A stretch of DNA of 64,000 bases, from contig NZ_JAGGOS010000068.1 in assembly GCF_018614205.1 (NCBI RefSeq), positions 100,433 through 164,432 on the forward strand, given 5' to 3'. The stretch comes from Streptomyces sp. ISL-36. GTDB lineage: Bacteria > Actinomycetota > Actinomycetes > Streptomycetales > Streptomycetaceae. The notes beneath the pieces are model-generated. The model was not told where the DNA came from. It worked only from the letters and a program-made list of their open reading frames with translations, and made no database searches. A program made the translations under genes and the position numbers. How positions within the stretch are numbered: position 1 is the stretch's first letter; the number at the start of each line of letters is the position of its first letter. Below are positions 15,530 to 24,508 of this stretch, one piece after another.

Positions 15530-17068
15530 ATGGCAGAGCCGCTGCCCGTCCTGGAAATGGCGGGCATAGTCAAAGAGTTTCCGGGGGTACGGGCTCTGTC
15601 GGGTGTCGACTTCCGCCTCTTCCCCGGCGAGATCCACGCCCTGCTCGGCGAGAACGGTGCCGGGAAGTCCACGCTCATCAAGGTGCTGACCGGGGTCCAC
15701 CCCCTCGACGGCGGCACGATCACCCTCGACGGCACCTCCGTACGGTTCGCCAGCCCGCTCCAGGCGCAGCAGGCCGGCATCAGCACGGTCTACCAGGAGG
15801 TCAACCTCTGCCCCAACCTCTCGGTGGCGGAGAACATCTTCATCGGCCGCGAACCGACGCGGGCCGGCCGCATCCAGTGGAAGCGGCTGCGCCGGGAGGC
15901 GGCGGAGCTCGTCGACCGGCTCGGCCTCGACATCGACGTGAACGCGCCCCTGTCCTCGTACCCGCTGGCCGTGCAGCAACTGGTCGCGATCGTACGGTCG
16001 GTGGGCACGGGCGACAGCGACGGCGAGGGATCCGGCACCAAGGTGCTGATCCTGGACGAGCCGACCTCAAGCCTCGACCGCGACGAGGTCCTCGAACTCT
16101 TCGGCCTGATGCGGCGGTTGAAGGACCGAGGCGTCGCGATCCTCTTCGTCTCGCATTTCCTCGACCAGATCTACGAGGTCTGCGACCGGATGACCGTGCT
16201 GCGCAACGGCACCCTGGTCGGCGAGCACCTGGTCCGGGACCTCGATCAGGTCGGGCTCGTCCAGCTGATGATCGGCAAGGACGTGGAACAGCTGGAGCAG
16301 CTCCACGACCACCAACTCCACTCCGGGGTCGGCGAGTCGTTGCTCCGGGCCGAGGGCCTCGGCAGGACCGGCGGCATCGCCCCCTTCGACCTGGAGATCA
16401 AGAAGGGCGAGGTCGTCGGACTCGCCGGACTGCTCGGCTCCGGCCGTACGGAACTCGCCCGGCTGCTCTTCGGCGCCGACCAGCCCGACAGCGGCAAGGT
16501 CACCATCGGCGGAAAGCCGGTCTCGATGAGCGCGCCGAACGACGCGATCGGCGCCGGCGTCGCGTTCTGCTCGGAGAACCGCAAGACCGAGGGACTCGTA
16601 CCGGAGCTGACGGTACGGGAGAACATCATCCTCGCTCTGCAGGCTTCGCGCGGCTGGGTCCGGCCCGTCCCGGCCGCCCAGCGCGACGAACTCGTCGCCC
16701 GGTACATCAAGGCGCTGGACATCCGCCCCGCCGACCCGGAGGCACGCGTCGGCCGGCTCAGCGGCGGAAACCAGCAGAAGGTGCTGCTCGCGCGCTGGCT
16801 CATCACACAGCCGAAACTGCTGATCCTCGACGAGCCGACCCGCGGCATCGACATCGGCGCGAAGGCGGAGATCCAGAAGCTCGTGGTCTCGCTCTCCGAG
16901 GAAGGCATGTCCGTGCTGTACATCGCGGCCGAACTGGAGGAGGTGCTCCGGATCAGCCACACCATCGGAGTGCTGCGCGACCGCAAGCTCGTGGCCCGGT
17001 TCGCCAACGGGCCCGAGATCACCCCCAGCCGCATCCTGGAGACCATCGCGAGCGGAGAACACCGGTGA
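15530..17068 (+). CDS. CUT2 sugar ABC transporter ATPase (YtfR-like, two ATP-binding domains)
   Basis: 512 residues from ATG 15530, which is 7 bases after AGGAG. Two fused nucleotide-binding domains are present, as in all CUT2 systems. Domain 1 has Walker A GENGAGKST (about residues 40-48), Q-loop STVYQEVNL and Walker B LILDEPTSSLD. Its signature is degenerate (SSYPLAVQQ), and a short Gly/Ser/Asp insert sits before Walker B. Domain 2 has the degenerate P-loop GLLGSGRTE, the good signature LSGGNQQKV and Walker B LLILDEPTRGID. The protein powers the two permeases that follow with 4-base overlaps. Confidence 0.94.
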   Translation: MAEPLPVLEMAGIVKEFPGVRALSGVDFRLFPGEIHALLGENGAGKSTLIKVLTGVHPLDGGTITLDGTSVRFASPLQAQQAGISTVYQEVNLCPNLSVAENIFIGREPTRAGRIQWKRLRREAAELVDRLGLDIDVNAPLSSYPLAVQQLVAIVRSVGTGDSDGEGSGTKVLILDEPTSSLDRDEVLELFGLMRRLKDRGVAILFVSHFLDQIYEVCDRMTVLRNGTLVGEHLVRDLDQVGLVQLMIGKDVEQLEQLHDHQLHSGVGESLLRAEGLGRTGGIAPFDLEIKKGEVVGLAGLLGSGRTELARLLFGADQPDSGKVTIGGKPVSMSAPNDAIGAGVAFCSENRKTEGLVPELTVRENIILALQASRGWVRPVPAAQRDELVARYIKALDIRPADPEARVGRLSGGNQQKVLLARWLITQPKLLILDEPTRGIDIGAKAEIQKLVVSLSEEGMSVLYIAAELEEVLRISHTIGVLRDRKLVARFANGPEITPSRILETIASGEHR

Positions 17069-18138
17069 CCACTCCTGCCCGACGGCGGACGCTGACGCAC
17101 CATCACCTCTTCTGGCCGGTCACGGTCCTGGTCGTCCTGCTGCTCGTCAACGTGCCCTTCACCCCGGACTTCTTCTCGATCAGGCTGGCGGACGGCCACC
17201 TCTACGGCAGCCTCGTCTCGATCGTGCTCTTCGGCTCGCCCCTCATCCTGGTCGCGGTCGGCATGACCCTGGTCATCGCCACCGGCGGCATCGACCTCTC
17301 CGTCGGGGCCGTCGTCGCGATCAGCGGCGCGCTGGCCTGTTCGTACATCAGCGGCCAGGCCGACCAGAGCGCCCTCTCCGGCGTCCTGCTCGCCCTGGCC
17401 CTGGCCCTGGTGGCGGCGGTCGTCTGCGGGCTCTGGAACGGCTTCCTGGTCGCCCGTATGGGTATCCAGCCGATCATCGCCACACTGATCATCATGGTCG
17501 CCGGGCGCGGTGTCGCCCAACTGATCGCCGACGGCCAGATCATCACCGTCAACAGCGAGCCGTACAAGCTGATCGGCGGCGGCTACTGGCTGACGCTCCC
17601 CTTCTCCCTCTTCGTGGTGGCCGCCGTCGTGGCCGTCACCGTCGCGCTGACCCGCCGCACGGCGCTCGGCCTGCTCGTCGAGTCCGTCGGCGGCAACGCC
17701 GAGGCCAGCCGTCTCGTGGGCATCAGGTCCCGACGCATCAAGATCATGGTCTATGTGTTCTGCGCGGTCTGCGCCGGCCTCGCGGGGCTGATGATCAGCT
17801 CCAACACCTCGGCCGCGGACGGCAACAACGCCGGTCTGTGGATCGAGCTGGACGCGATCCTCGCCGTCGTGATCGGCGGCACCTCGCTCCTCGGCGGCCG
17901 GTTCTCCATCGGCGGCACGGTGGTCGGCGCGCTCGTCATCCAGACCCTGACCACCACGATCTACACCATCGGCGTACCCACCCAGACCAACCTGGTCTTC
18001 AAGGCCGCCGTCGTCATCGTCGTCTGCCTGCTCCAGTCCCCGAAGTTCCGCGCCAAGGTGTTCGGCGCGAAGGGCCGCGCACCGGCGGAGCCCGCCGCGG
18101 CGACCGAGGCCGCTCCCACGATGGAGGTGTCGCGATGA
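17065..18138 (+). CDS. CUT2 sugar ABC transporter permease (YtfT-like)
   Basis: 357 residues, GTG start overlapping the ATPase stop (GTGA). About eight to ten membrane spans are evident. The family motif ATGGIDLSVGAVVAISG near residue 75 and GTSLLGGRFSIGGTVVGALVIQTL near the C-terminus are typical of RbsC/YtfT permeases. The C-terminal 25 residues are an Ala/Glu-rich cytoplasmic tail. It should form a heterodimer with the product of the next gene. Confidence 0.94.
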   Translation: MTTPARRRTLTHHHLFWPVTVLVVLLLVNVPFTPDFFSIRLADGHLYGSLVSIVLFGSPLILVAVGMTLVIATGGIDLSVGAVVAISGALACSYISGQADQSALSGVLLALALALVAAVVCGLWNGFLVARMGIQPIIATLIIMVAGRGVAQLIADGQIITVNSEPYKLIGGGYWLTLPFSLFVVAAVVAVTVALTRRTALGLLVESVGGNAEASRLVGIRSRRIKIMVYVFCAVCAGLAGLMISSNTSAADGNNAGLWIELDAILAVVIGGTSLLGGRFSIGGTVVGALVIQTLTTTIYTIGVPTQTNLVFKAAVVIVVCLLQSPKFRAKVFGAKGRAPAEPAAATEAAPTMEVSR

Positions 18139-19157
18139 GCGCGACCACCCAAGCCCGTACGGCCCCGGACGGCCGCTCGGTGTCCAGGACCGCGCGCCTG
18201 CTCGGCGACCGGCGGCTGCCCGTCCTGGTCACGGCCGCGCTCTTCCTCTCGATGTACGTCGCCGGTCTGAGCCGATACCAGAACTACGGCTTCGCGGAAC
18301 CCCAGGTCTTCCTGAACCTGTTCATCGACAACGGCTACCTGCTGGTCGCCGCCGCCGGAGCCACCTTCGTCATCCTCTCCGGCGGCATCGACCTCTCCGT
18401 CGGATCCGTGATCGGCTTCACGACCATGTTCACGGCATGGATGGTGGAGCGGCAGGGCCTGCCGATCCTCGTCGTGATCCCCCTGGCCCTGGCCGTGGGC
18501 GCCTTCGGCGGCTTCCTGATGGGCTACGTGATCCACCACTTCGAGATCCAGCCCTTCATCGTGACCCTCGCCGGCCTCTTCCTCTTCCGGGGCCTCTGCC
18601 TGGTCATCAGCAAGGAGTCGATCTCCATAGGGGACGCGTCGGTCAGCAGCATGGCGCAGGCCCAGGTGTCGCTGGGCGGCGCCTTCCTCTCGATCGGAGC
18701 GGTTGTCGCGCTGGTCGTCCTGGCCGTGGCCTTCTACGTCCTGCACTACACCCGCTTCGGGCGCCGGGTGTACGCCATCGGCGGCAACGAGCAGTCGGCG
18801 ATGCTGATGGGCCTTCCCCAGGGCGGCACGAAGATCGCCGTCTACACGGTGAGCGGCTTCTGCTCGGCGCTGGCCGGGCTCCTCTTCACCCTGTACATCC
18901 AGTCCGGCGACCCCCTGCACGCCACCGGCATGGAGCTCGACGCGATCGCCGCGGTCGTCATCGGCGGGACGCTGCTCACGGGCGGCAGCGGCTATGTGGT
19001 GGGCACCCTCTTCGGTGTGCTCGTCCTTGGCCTGATCAAGAGCCTCATCCAGTTCGAGGGCACGCTCAGCTCCTGGTGGACGAAGATCGCCACAGGCGTG
19101 CTGCTCTGCGCGTTCATCCTGATCCAGCGGGCCATGACAGCGCGCCGGAGAACCTGA
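18135..19157 (+). CDS. CUT2 sugar ABC transporter permease (YjfF-like)
   Basis: 340 residues, overlapping the previous permease gene by ATGA. The CUT2 motif LSGGIDLSVGSVIGFT is present, with YAIGGNEQSAMLMGLP and GGTLLTGGSGYVVGTLFGVLVLG toward the C-terminus. It is the closing gene of the four-gene importer. A small GGCCC-GAGA-GGGCC hairpin lies right after the stop codon (19157), before the convergent TPR gene. Confidence 0.94.
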   Translation: MSATTQARTAPDGRSVSRTARLLGDRRLPVLVTAALFLSMYVAGLSRYQNYGFAEPQVFLNLFIDNGYLLVAAAGATFVILSGGIDLSVGSVIGFTTMFTAWMVERQGLPILVVIPLALAVGAFGGFLMGYVIHHFEIQPFIVTLAGLFLFRGLCLVISKESISIGDASVSSMAQAQVSLGGAFLSIGAVVALVVLAVAFYVLHYTRFGRRVYAIGGNEQSAMLMGLPQGGTKIAVYTVSGFCSALAGLLFTLYIQSGDPLHATGMELDAIAAVVIGGTLLTGGSGYVVGTLFGVLVLGLIKSLIQFEGTLSSWWTKIATGVLLCAFILIQRAMTARRRT

Positions 19158-19209
19158 CGGCCCGAGAGGGCCTCTGCGGCCGCCTTCTCGTGGGCCGCCC
19201 GGTGTCGCC

Positions 19210-20448
19210 CTACCGGGTGTTGTCCCGCAGCCAGGCCAGTTTCTCCTCGGCTGCCCGCTGGCGGGGGTGCCCGGGGCCGTAGATGCGCCGGTAGTCGCGG
19301 ACGCAGCGGTCGAGGAGTGCGGCCGCCTCGGCGTGCCGTCCCACGTCGATCAGTACGTTGGCGAGGTTGTCCCGGGTCGACACGGTGGTCGGGTGGTCCT
19401 CGCCGTTCAGGGCGACCCGGCCGGCCAGGACGTCACGCAGGACGGGGACGGCGTCTTCGTAGCGCTCCATGCCGTGCAGGACGGCCGCCAGGTTGTTGCG
19501 CGCGGTGAGGGTGGTTTCGTGGTGGGGTCCCACGGTCGACTCGAAGGACCGGATGACGGCGCGGAGCTGCGTCTCCGCCTCGGCGTGGCGGTTCAGCCGG
19601 ACGAGTACGGCACCGAGATTGGCCCGGGCTGCCGCGGTGGACTCGTGGTCGGGCCCGTAACGCTGCTCAAGCCGGGGCACGAGGCCGCGCAGGGCCCGCT
19701 CGGACTCCTTGTGGCGACCGCACTTGAGCAGCGAGGCGGCGTGGGAGTTGGCGGCGGTCAGCACGTCCGGATGGTCGGGCCCGAGCAGTTTGGTGCGCCG
19801 CTCCAGCACGTCCCGCTGCAGCGGTTCGGCCTCGGGCGCGCGCCTGAGGTCCTCCAGGACGGCGGCCAGCCCGGCCGCGCTGCGCAGGGTGTCGGGGTGA
19901 TCGCGCCCCAGGGTGTCCGACTGGCTGCGGAAGGTGTCGCGCCAGGCTGATTCGGCGAGTTGCAGCTGTCCGGTCTGATGGAGCACGTCGGCGAGTTCGG
20001 CGGAGGTACGCAGCGTCTCCTCGTGGCGGGGGCCGAGGACGGACCACTGGCCTCGGGCCACCTCCTGGTATAACGTCACCGCCTCCTCGCCGCGCCCGGG
20101 GGTCGCTGCCAGTACCCGGGCCAGCTCGCGCACCGCTTCGAGCGCGTCCGGGTGCTCGGGGCCCCGTCGTGCGACGGCGGACCGGGCGCGCATGACGTGG
20201 AACTCCTCGGGGGAGATCTCGATCCGCGCGATCTCCTCCTGCGGACTGCCCTCCGTCACCTCCGTGATGGTGATGTGCCCCCCGACCGGCCGCCAGGCCC
20301 GATCCTGTTCCTGTCCCTGTCCCTGTCCCTGTTCCTGCTCCTGGCTCTCGCTCGGGCTGTGTCCGGACGGTCCCGCCGCGTCGGCCGTACCGTCCGCGCC
20401 GTTCCCCGCGTCCCCCTGTGCGGCCTTGCGCCGCCACCACCGGCTCAT
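19210..20448 (-). CDS. Tetratricopeptide-repeat protein (kinesin-light-chain type repeats)
   Basis: 412 residues with GAGGAG before the ATG at 20448. The N-terminal 65 residues are low complexity (Gly/Ala then Gln/Glu), the Gln/Glu run being coded by a hexanucleotide repeat. From about residue 80 onward come at least seven 42-residue TPR units of the kinesin-light-chain type, each with a GPxHPDTL-like turn (GPRHEETLR, GRDHPDTLR, GPDHPDVLT, GPHHETTLT, GEDHPTTVS). No catalytic domain is present, so it is likely a protein-interaction scaffold. It starts 33 bases after the CHAT gene and is probably co-transcribed with it. Codon 126 is TTA, suggesting bldA dependence. Confidence 0.85.
   Translation of the reverse strand: MSRWWRRKAAQGDAGNGADGTADAAGPSGHSPSESQEQEQGQGQGQEQDRAWRPVGGHITITEVTEGSPQEEIARIEISPEEFHVMRARSAVARRGPEHPDALEAVRELARVLAATPGRGEEAVTLYQEVARGQWSVLGPRHEETLRTSAELADVLHQTGQLQLAESAWRDTFRSQSDTLGRDHPDTLRSAAGLAAVLEDLRRAPEAEPLQRDVLERRTKLLGPDHPDVLTAANSHAASLLKCGRHKESERALRGLVPRLEQRYGPDHESTAAARANLGAVLVRLNRHAEAETQLRAVIRSFESTVGPHHETTLTARNNLAAVLHGMERYEDAVPVLRDVLAGRVALNGEDHPTTVSTRDNLANVLIDVGRHAEAAALLDRCVRDYRRIYGPGHPRQRAAEEKLAWLRDNTR
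20304..20344. repeat. Hexanucleotide microsatellite in the TPR gene
   Basis: A run of CTGTTC/CTGTCC/CTGCTC hexamers codes the Gln-Glu/Gln-Gly stretch near residues 36-48. Being a multiple of three, slippage would change length but not frame. Confidence 0.75.
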
Positions 20449-20481
20449 CGCGACTGTCTCCTCTTGTCCGTCTGGGTAACC

Positions 20482-23400
20482 TCAGGCACCTGCGTGTACG
20501 TGGGCGGCCCACAGGCTCGGGCTGGCGGCGAACGCGGCGCGGCACTCCCGGACCGCCTGGTGCAGCGCGGCCGCCGTCCGCCTGTCGTCCAGTGCCGGCC
20601 CGTCGTCGCAGTCGTCGGTGAGCAGCCCCCGGTAGAGGAGGCGGGTGACACGGACCGCCACGGCGTCGTGCACCGGCCAGAGCGTGCCGACGGCGTGGGG
20701 ATATCCCGCGAGCTGGAACGCGGAGGTGATGTGGATGGACTCGTCGGCCAGGTCCCCGTCGGCGCGAGCCGTTTCGCAGGCCGAGAGCACCGCGAGCCGC
20801 GCGGCCGGTAGGTCGAGCCGGGCGATCTGCCGGACCGTCAGCGGCCGTGTCGAATGGTCGTGTACAAGCAGCCGGCCCGCCGAGGGGTCGGCGGGTTCAC
20901 TGACTCCGTGGCAGGCGAAGTGGACGCAAGGGTGATCCGGCAGGGCGGCCATGACCTGGTCGAAGGTGGCCCCTTCTCCGTACAGCACATCGGTCGGCAG
21001 CAGGGCGCGCAGCGCCTCCACCTCGCGTCGTGCCCCGCCGAGCGGCCGGGCTCCCGGGGTGTCGGGGAGCGCCACGGCGAGGAGCCGGCCGGACGGCCGC
21101 GGGGCTGCGGCCCGGTCTCGGGCGTACCGGAGAGCCCTGACGGTTGGCGTGTAGGAGGAGACCACCCGGTCCATGACGGTCCGTGGTCCTGCCCCGGGCC
21201 CACCCTCCCGCTGCGGTACGGTATCGGCGCTCTCGCCGTGGTGACCTGCCGCGTGCAGGGGCAGGGCAGCCAGCGTCCCGCCCGGCGACCACCACAGCCG
21301 GGGCAGCTCGCCCCCCGTCCTCGGAGCACCGGACAGCCCGAGCCGGTCGAGCACAGGGCCGGTGACGTGGTCCCACGTCCATGCCAGTACCTCGGCGACG
21401 CTCCGCTGGGCGGCTTCGTCGCGGGCGGGGTCCATCGCGTCGGCGAGGGCATGCCGGAGCCGGTCCGCCTGTTCACCGACCGCGTCCGGCGTGGCCCGCG
21501 GCAGCGGTACGAGGAGGACGCCCCCCGGACGCAGGACCAGGGCGTCGCTGCGGTAGCCGCTGCAGTAGGCGAGCACCACCGGGCCGTCTTCCGCGCAGGC
21601 GAGCAGGGCGCTCTCGTCCGGCGCGGCGAGGAAGTCGGAGAAGCCCGGTGCTTCGCGGATCTCCGCCACCAGCTCTTCCAGGTGGCTCGCCAGCGTGTGC
21701 CGCTGGTCCGCGGTGGTGGTCGGCAGCCGGCCCAGGGCCGTTTCCGCCACGTCGACGGCCTCCAGCGCGTCGAGCCGGTCGCGGATCGAGACGAACCGCT
21801 CGGCGAGACCCGGATGGGCGCCGCGCAGCCGGCCGAGCCCGTCCCGGGTGGCCATGGCCCGGCTCAGCAGGACACCCCGGCCCTGCTCCAGGAGCGCTAC
21901 CGCGCGTTCCGGACGCCCCGCGTTGACCGCGCACGCGGCCGCCTCGGCGGCGAGACCCCGCACCCGGGACAGGCCGCGCTCCTGGTCGCGACGGGCCAGC
22001 CGGCCCGAAGCGGCGAACGGCAGTAGTTCCAGGGCCACTTCATGACCGCGTAGGGCCTCCTCCCAGCGGAGGCCGGCCGCCGCGGCGGCTCCCCAGTCCC
22101 AGGCCGCGAGAACCCGCTCGTAGGCGGGCATGGCCTTCGTGCCGGCGGCCTGCCGGTAGGCGTCCTCGGCGGCCAGCAGCACCCCCGGGTCGCCGTCCTG
22201 GTGGTGCAGGGCACGTAACGCGTCGCCGTACGCCTTCAGATAGGTGCCGTGGGCCGAGCCGCCCTCCGTGGCCGACCAAACGGCGCGGCCCAGGTCGCTG
22301 ACCGCCTGCTCCAGCAGCCCGTCACCGGGCCGGTGGTGATGCCGTGTCAGACGGGCGGATCCGAGGTTGGAGAGCACGAGCGCCAGCGCCGGATCGCCGT
22401 ACGGAGCGTGCTCGGCGGCCTCCTCCAGCAGGGCGATCGCCTCGTCGAGGTCCGCCACGTCGGCGCTCCCCCCGAACCGCGCGCGCAGGGCGTTGGCCAG
22501 GTGGTTCAGCCGGTCCGCGCGGACCAGTCCGGTCTGCGGGGCCAGCGCCAGGGCCCGGCGGGCCGCACGGATCGCCTCGTCGGCGGCGGCCGGGTCGCCG
22601 GTCGCGCCGTGCCAGCTCTGCAGGACCACGCCGAGGTTGGCGAGGCGTACGACCTGCGCGGCGGGGTTCGCCGCAGCCGCGTCGACCGCGTTCCGGGCCA
22701 GCCGGGCGGCTTCCCGCAGAGAGTCCAGGTCGTCCGTCTGCACGGAGCGTTCCCAGAGGGTGACGGCGAGATTCGCCAGGGTGTCGGCGTACGGGCCGGT
22801 GCCTGGCAGCTTCTGGGCAAGGGCGGACCGCAGGACGGCGATCGCCTCGTCGAGCACAGCTTCGTCCCCGGTCGACTGGGCCAGCCGGTGCAGGGTGTTG
22901 CCGAGGCTGTTCATCCGCATGGTCTGCTCGGGGGCGCCCGCGGCGTACAGCGGCAGGGCCTCGCGCAGCAGTTGCGCCGATTGCCGCAGCAGCTCGGGGT
23001 CGCCGTTGTTCTCGGCGGCCAGACGCAGGGCGACTCCCAGGCCAGCGAGCCGCTCTGGGCGGTCCGGGTGGCCGGCGGGGGTCTCGGCCAGGGCGATGCG
23101 GTGCACGTCCAGCATCTCCGCCCGGCCCGCCTCGTCGGCGTCATGTTCGTGCCACTGGCGAAGGCCCTGGGAGAGGTTCCCCAGCGCGAGCCGGCGCACC
23201 TCGCTGCCCGGCGGGCTCTCGCGCAGTACGGCCCGCCACAGGTCCAGGGCCTCGCGCAGAGCGGCGGTGTCACCGCTGCGCCGATAGGCGCTGTACAGCG
23301 CCGTGGCGAGATTGTTGCGGTAGCCGGGCCGGTCGGGCGAACCGGGCGGCAGGATCTCCAATGCGTCCCGTAAGGCGCTCGTCGCCCGCGCGAGATCCGT

Positions 23401-23913
23401 CCCCTCGGCCGTCTCCGGTCCGTCAAAGCCGCCGCGTTCGGCGATCTCGTGCCGCTCCTGCAGGGCCTCGCCCAGTGAGGCCAGCGTCTGCGCGCCGGTC
23501 GCGGCGAGCTGCGGCAGATCGGCCGCCCGCTCGAACAGATCGATCGCCTGGTCGAGATCGCTTGCCTGCCCGTGGACGTCGAAGCGCCGGCGGTACGCCA
23601 GGGCGAGCAGGATCACGTCCTGGGGGCGCACGCGATCGACGGACACCCGTTCACGGCCGAGGGCGATCAAGGCGGCCAAATCGCTTGGATCACCCGCCAG
23701 TTGCCACCGCCGGTACAGGGCGATCAGGAGATTGCCGGCGCGGCCCGGCACGGAAGCGTCACCGGGCTCCGTGACCGCGAGCTCCTGGCGGTACGACCGG
23801 ATGGCCTCGTCGAGCGCCCTGCGGTCGCCCGTGGCCTCATGGTGCAGCAGCAGTTGATCGGCACCGGGGCGTGCCCCGGACCCTCCGGCTGCCGTCGCAT
23901 CCGTCGCGCTCAC
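20482..23913 (-). CDS. Large TPR-CHAT domain protein (caspase-like protease)
   Basis: About 1143 residues if started at GTG 23913, which follows a G-rich ribosome site; GTG 23922 is an alternative and the frame is open to TTG 23997. The first 750 residues are degenerate TPR/helical repeats (LLLHHEATGDRRALDEAI, LDEAIAVLRSAL, LDEAIALLEEAAEHAP). A helical connector with LLEQGRGVLLSRA follows, the usual lead-in to CHAT. The C-terminal CHAT domain shows the catalytic pair: His1002 in HFACHGVSEP and Cys1046 in AVLSACETA, followed by AFQLAGYPHAVGTLWPVHD. CHAT proteins are cysteine proteases related to caspases. It is divergent from a Cys-containing small protein and a membrane protein, and contains TTA codons at 22216-22218 and 23371-23373. 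Confidence 0.88.
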   Translation of the reverse strand: MSATDATAAGGSGARPGADQLLLHHEATGDRRALDEAIRSYRQELAVTEPGDASVPGRAGNLLIALYRRWQLAGDPSDLAALIALGRERVSVDRVRPQDVILLALAYRRRFDVHGQASDLDQAIDLFERAADLPQLAATGAQTLASLGEALQERHEIAERGGFDGPETAEGTDLARATSALRDALEILPPGSPDRPGYRNNLATALYSAYRRSGDTAALREALDLWRAVLRESPPGSEVRRLALGNLSQGLRQWHEHDADEAGRAEMLDVHRIALAETPAGHPDRPERLAGLGVALRLAAENNGDPELLRQSAQLLREALPLYAAGAPEQTMRMNSLGNTLHRLAQSTGDEAVLDEAIAVLRSALAQKLPGTGPYADTLANLAVTLWERSVQTDDLDSLREAARLARNAVDAAAANPAAQVVRLANLGVVLQSWHGATGDPAAADEAIRAARRALALAPQTGLVRADRLNHLANALRARFGGSADVADLDEAIALLEEAAEHAPYGDPALALVLSNLGSARLTRHHHRPGDGLLEQAVSDLGRAVWSATEGGSAHGTYLKAYGDALRALHHQDGDPGVLLAAEDAYRQAAGTKAMPAYERVLAAWDWGAAAAAGLRWEEALRGHEVALELLPFAASGRLARRDQERGLSRVRGLAAEAAACAVNAGRPERAVALLEQGRGVLLSRAMATRDGLGRLRGAHPGLAERFVSIRDRLDALEAVDVAETALGRLPTTTADQRHTLASHLEELVAEIREAPGFSDFLAAPDESALLACAEDGPVVLAYCSGYRSDALVLRPGGVLLVPLPRATPDAVGEQADRLRHALADAMDPARDEAAQRSVAEVLAWTWDHVTGPVLDRLGLSGAPRTGGELPRLWWSPGGTLAALPLHAAGHHGESADTVPQREGGPGAGPRTVMDRVVSSYTPTVRALRYARDRAAAPRPSGRLLAVALPDTPGARPLGGARREVEALRALLPTDVLYGEGATFDQVMAALPDHPCVHFACHGVSEPADPSAGRLLVHDHSTRPLTVRQIARLDLPAARLAVLSACETARADGDLADESIHITSAFQLAGYPHAVGTLWPVHDAVAVRVTRLLYRGLLTDDCDDGPALDDRRTAAALHQAVRECRAAFAASPSLWAAHVHAGA

Positions 23914-24073
23914 CACGCCCACCCCCCGTCGACGCCGCCCCGGACCGCGCACGTTCCGCACATCTTCCACGTTGCGGCCCGTGTTCACGATAGCCAAGGA
24001 GCCGCCGTATCACCCAGGTCCGGCCGTACAATCACCACGAAGTGACAACCGGCGTCCGAGGGGGAGCGGGAGC

Positions 24074-24508
24074 GTGGCGAACACGGCCGACGGGGCGGAC
24101 ACAGGCGACGCGCGGCTCGGGGAGCTCTGCCGCCGGCTCACGGACCCCTCGTCCTCGCCGCAGCTCGGCGCTCTGGGCGAGCAGGGGGCGCGGCTCGTCG
24201 AGACCATCGTCTCCGCCCTGCGCGACGGCCGTTCTCCCGAGCAACTCGACGAGTTTCTGGACGAGTTGGAAGAGCTGCTGCTGGCCGCGGGACACAGCGC
24301 CGGGCTCGGCTCGTACCGCACGACGCCCCCGCCCCCCACCACCGGCTTCCAGAGTCTGCCGGTGGCCGGGCCGGGGCATCCCGCGCTGTACGTGCTGGCC
24401 TGTCCCGCGGGTCGGTGCGGGCGCGTGGAGGCACCGGACGCCGACGCCTCGGATCAGCCCGCCTGCGGCATCCTCGGCCGTCCGCTGAACGTGGTGCCTC
24501 TCCGGTGA
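24074..24508 (+). CDS. Small protein with helical N-terminus and Cys-containing C-terminal tail
   Basis: 144 residues from GTG 24074, with GGGAGCGGGAGC upstream as ribosome site. Residues 10-75 are predicted helical (LGELCRRLTD, EQLDEFLDELEELLLAAGH). A Pro/Thr linker follows. The last 40 residues contain CPAGRCGR and a later Cys in ACGILGRPLNVVPLR, a pattern that could be a small zinc-binding or treble-clef-like tail, although only three Cys are in place. Not assigned to a named family. It is divergent from the CHAT gene (about 160 bases between starts) and overlaps the membrane-protein gene by GTGA. It may link the protease to the membrane partner. Confidence 0.75.
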   Translation: MANTADGADTGDARLGELCRRLTDPSSSPQLGALGEQGARLVETIVSALRDGRSPEQLDEFLDELEELLLAAGHSAGLGSYRTTPPPPTTGFQSLPVAGPGHPALYVLACPAGRCGRVEAPDADASDQPACGILGRPLNVVPLR

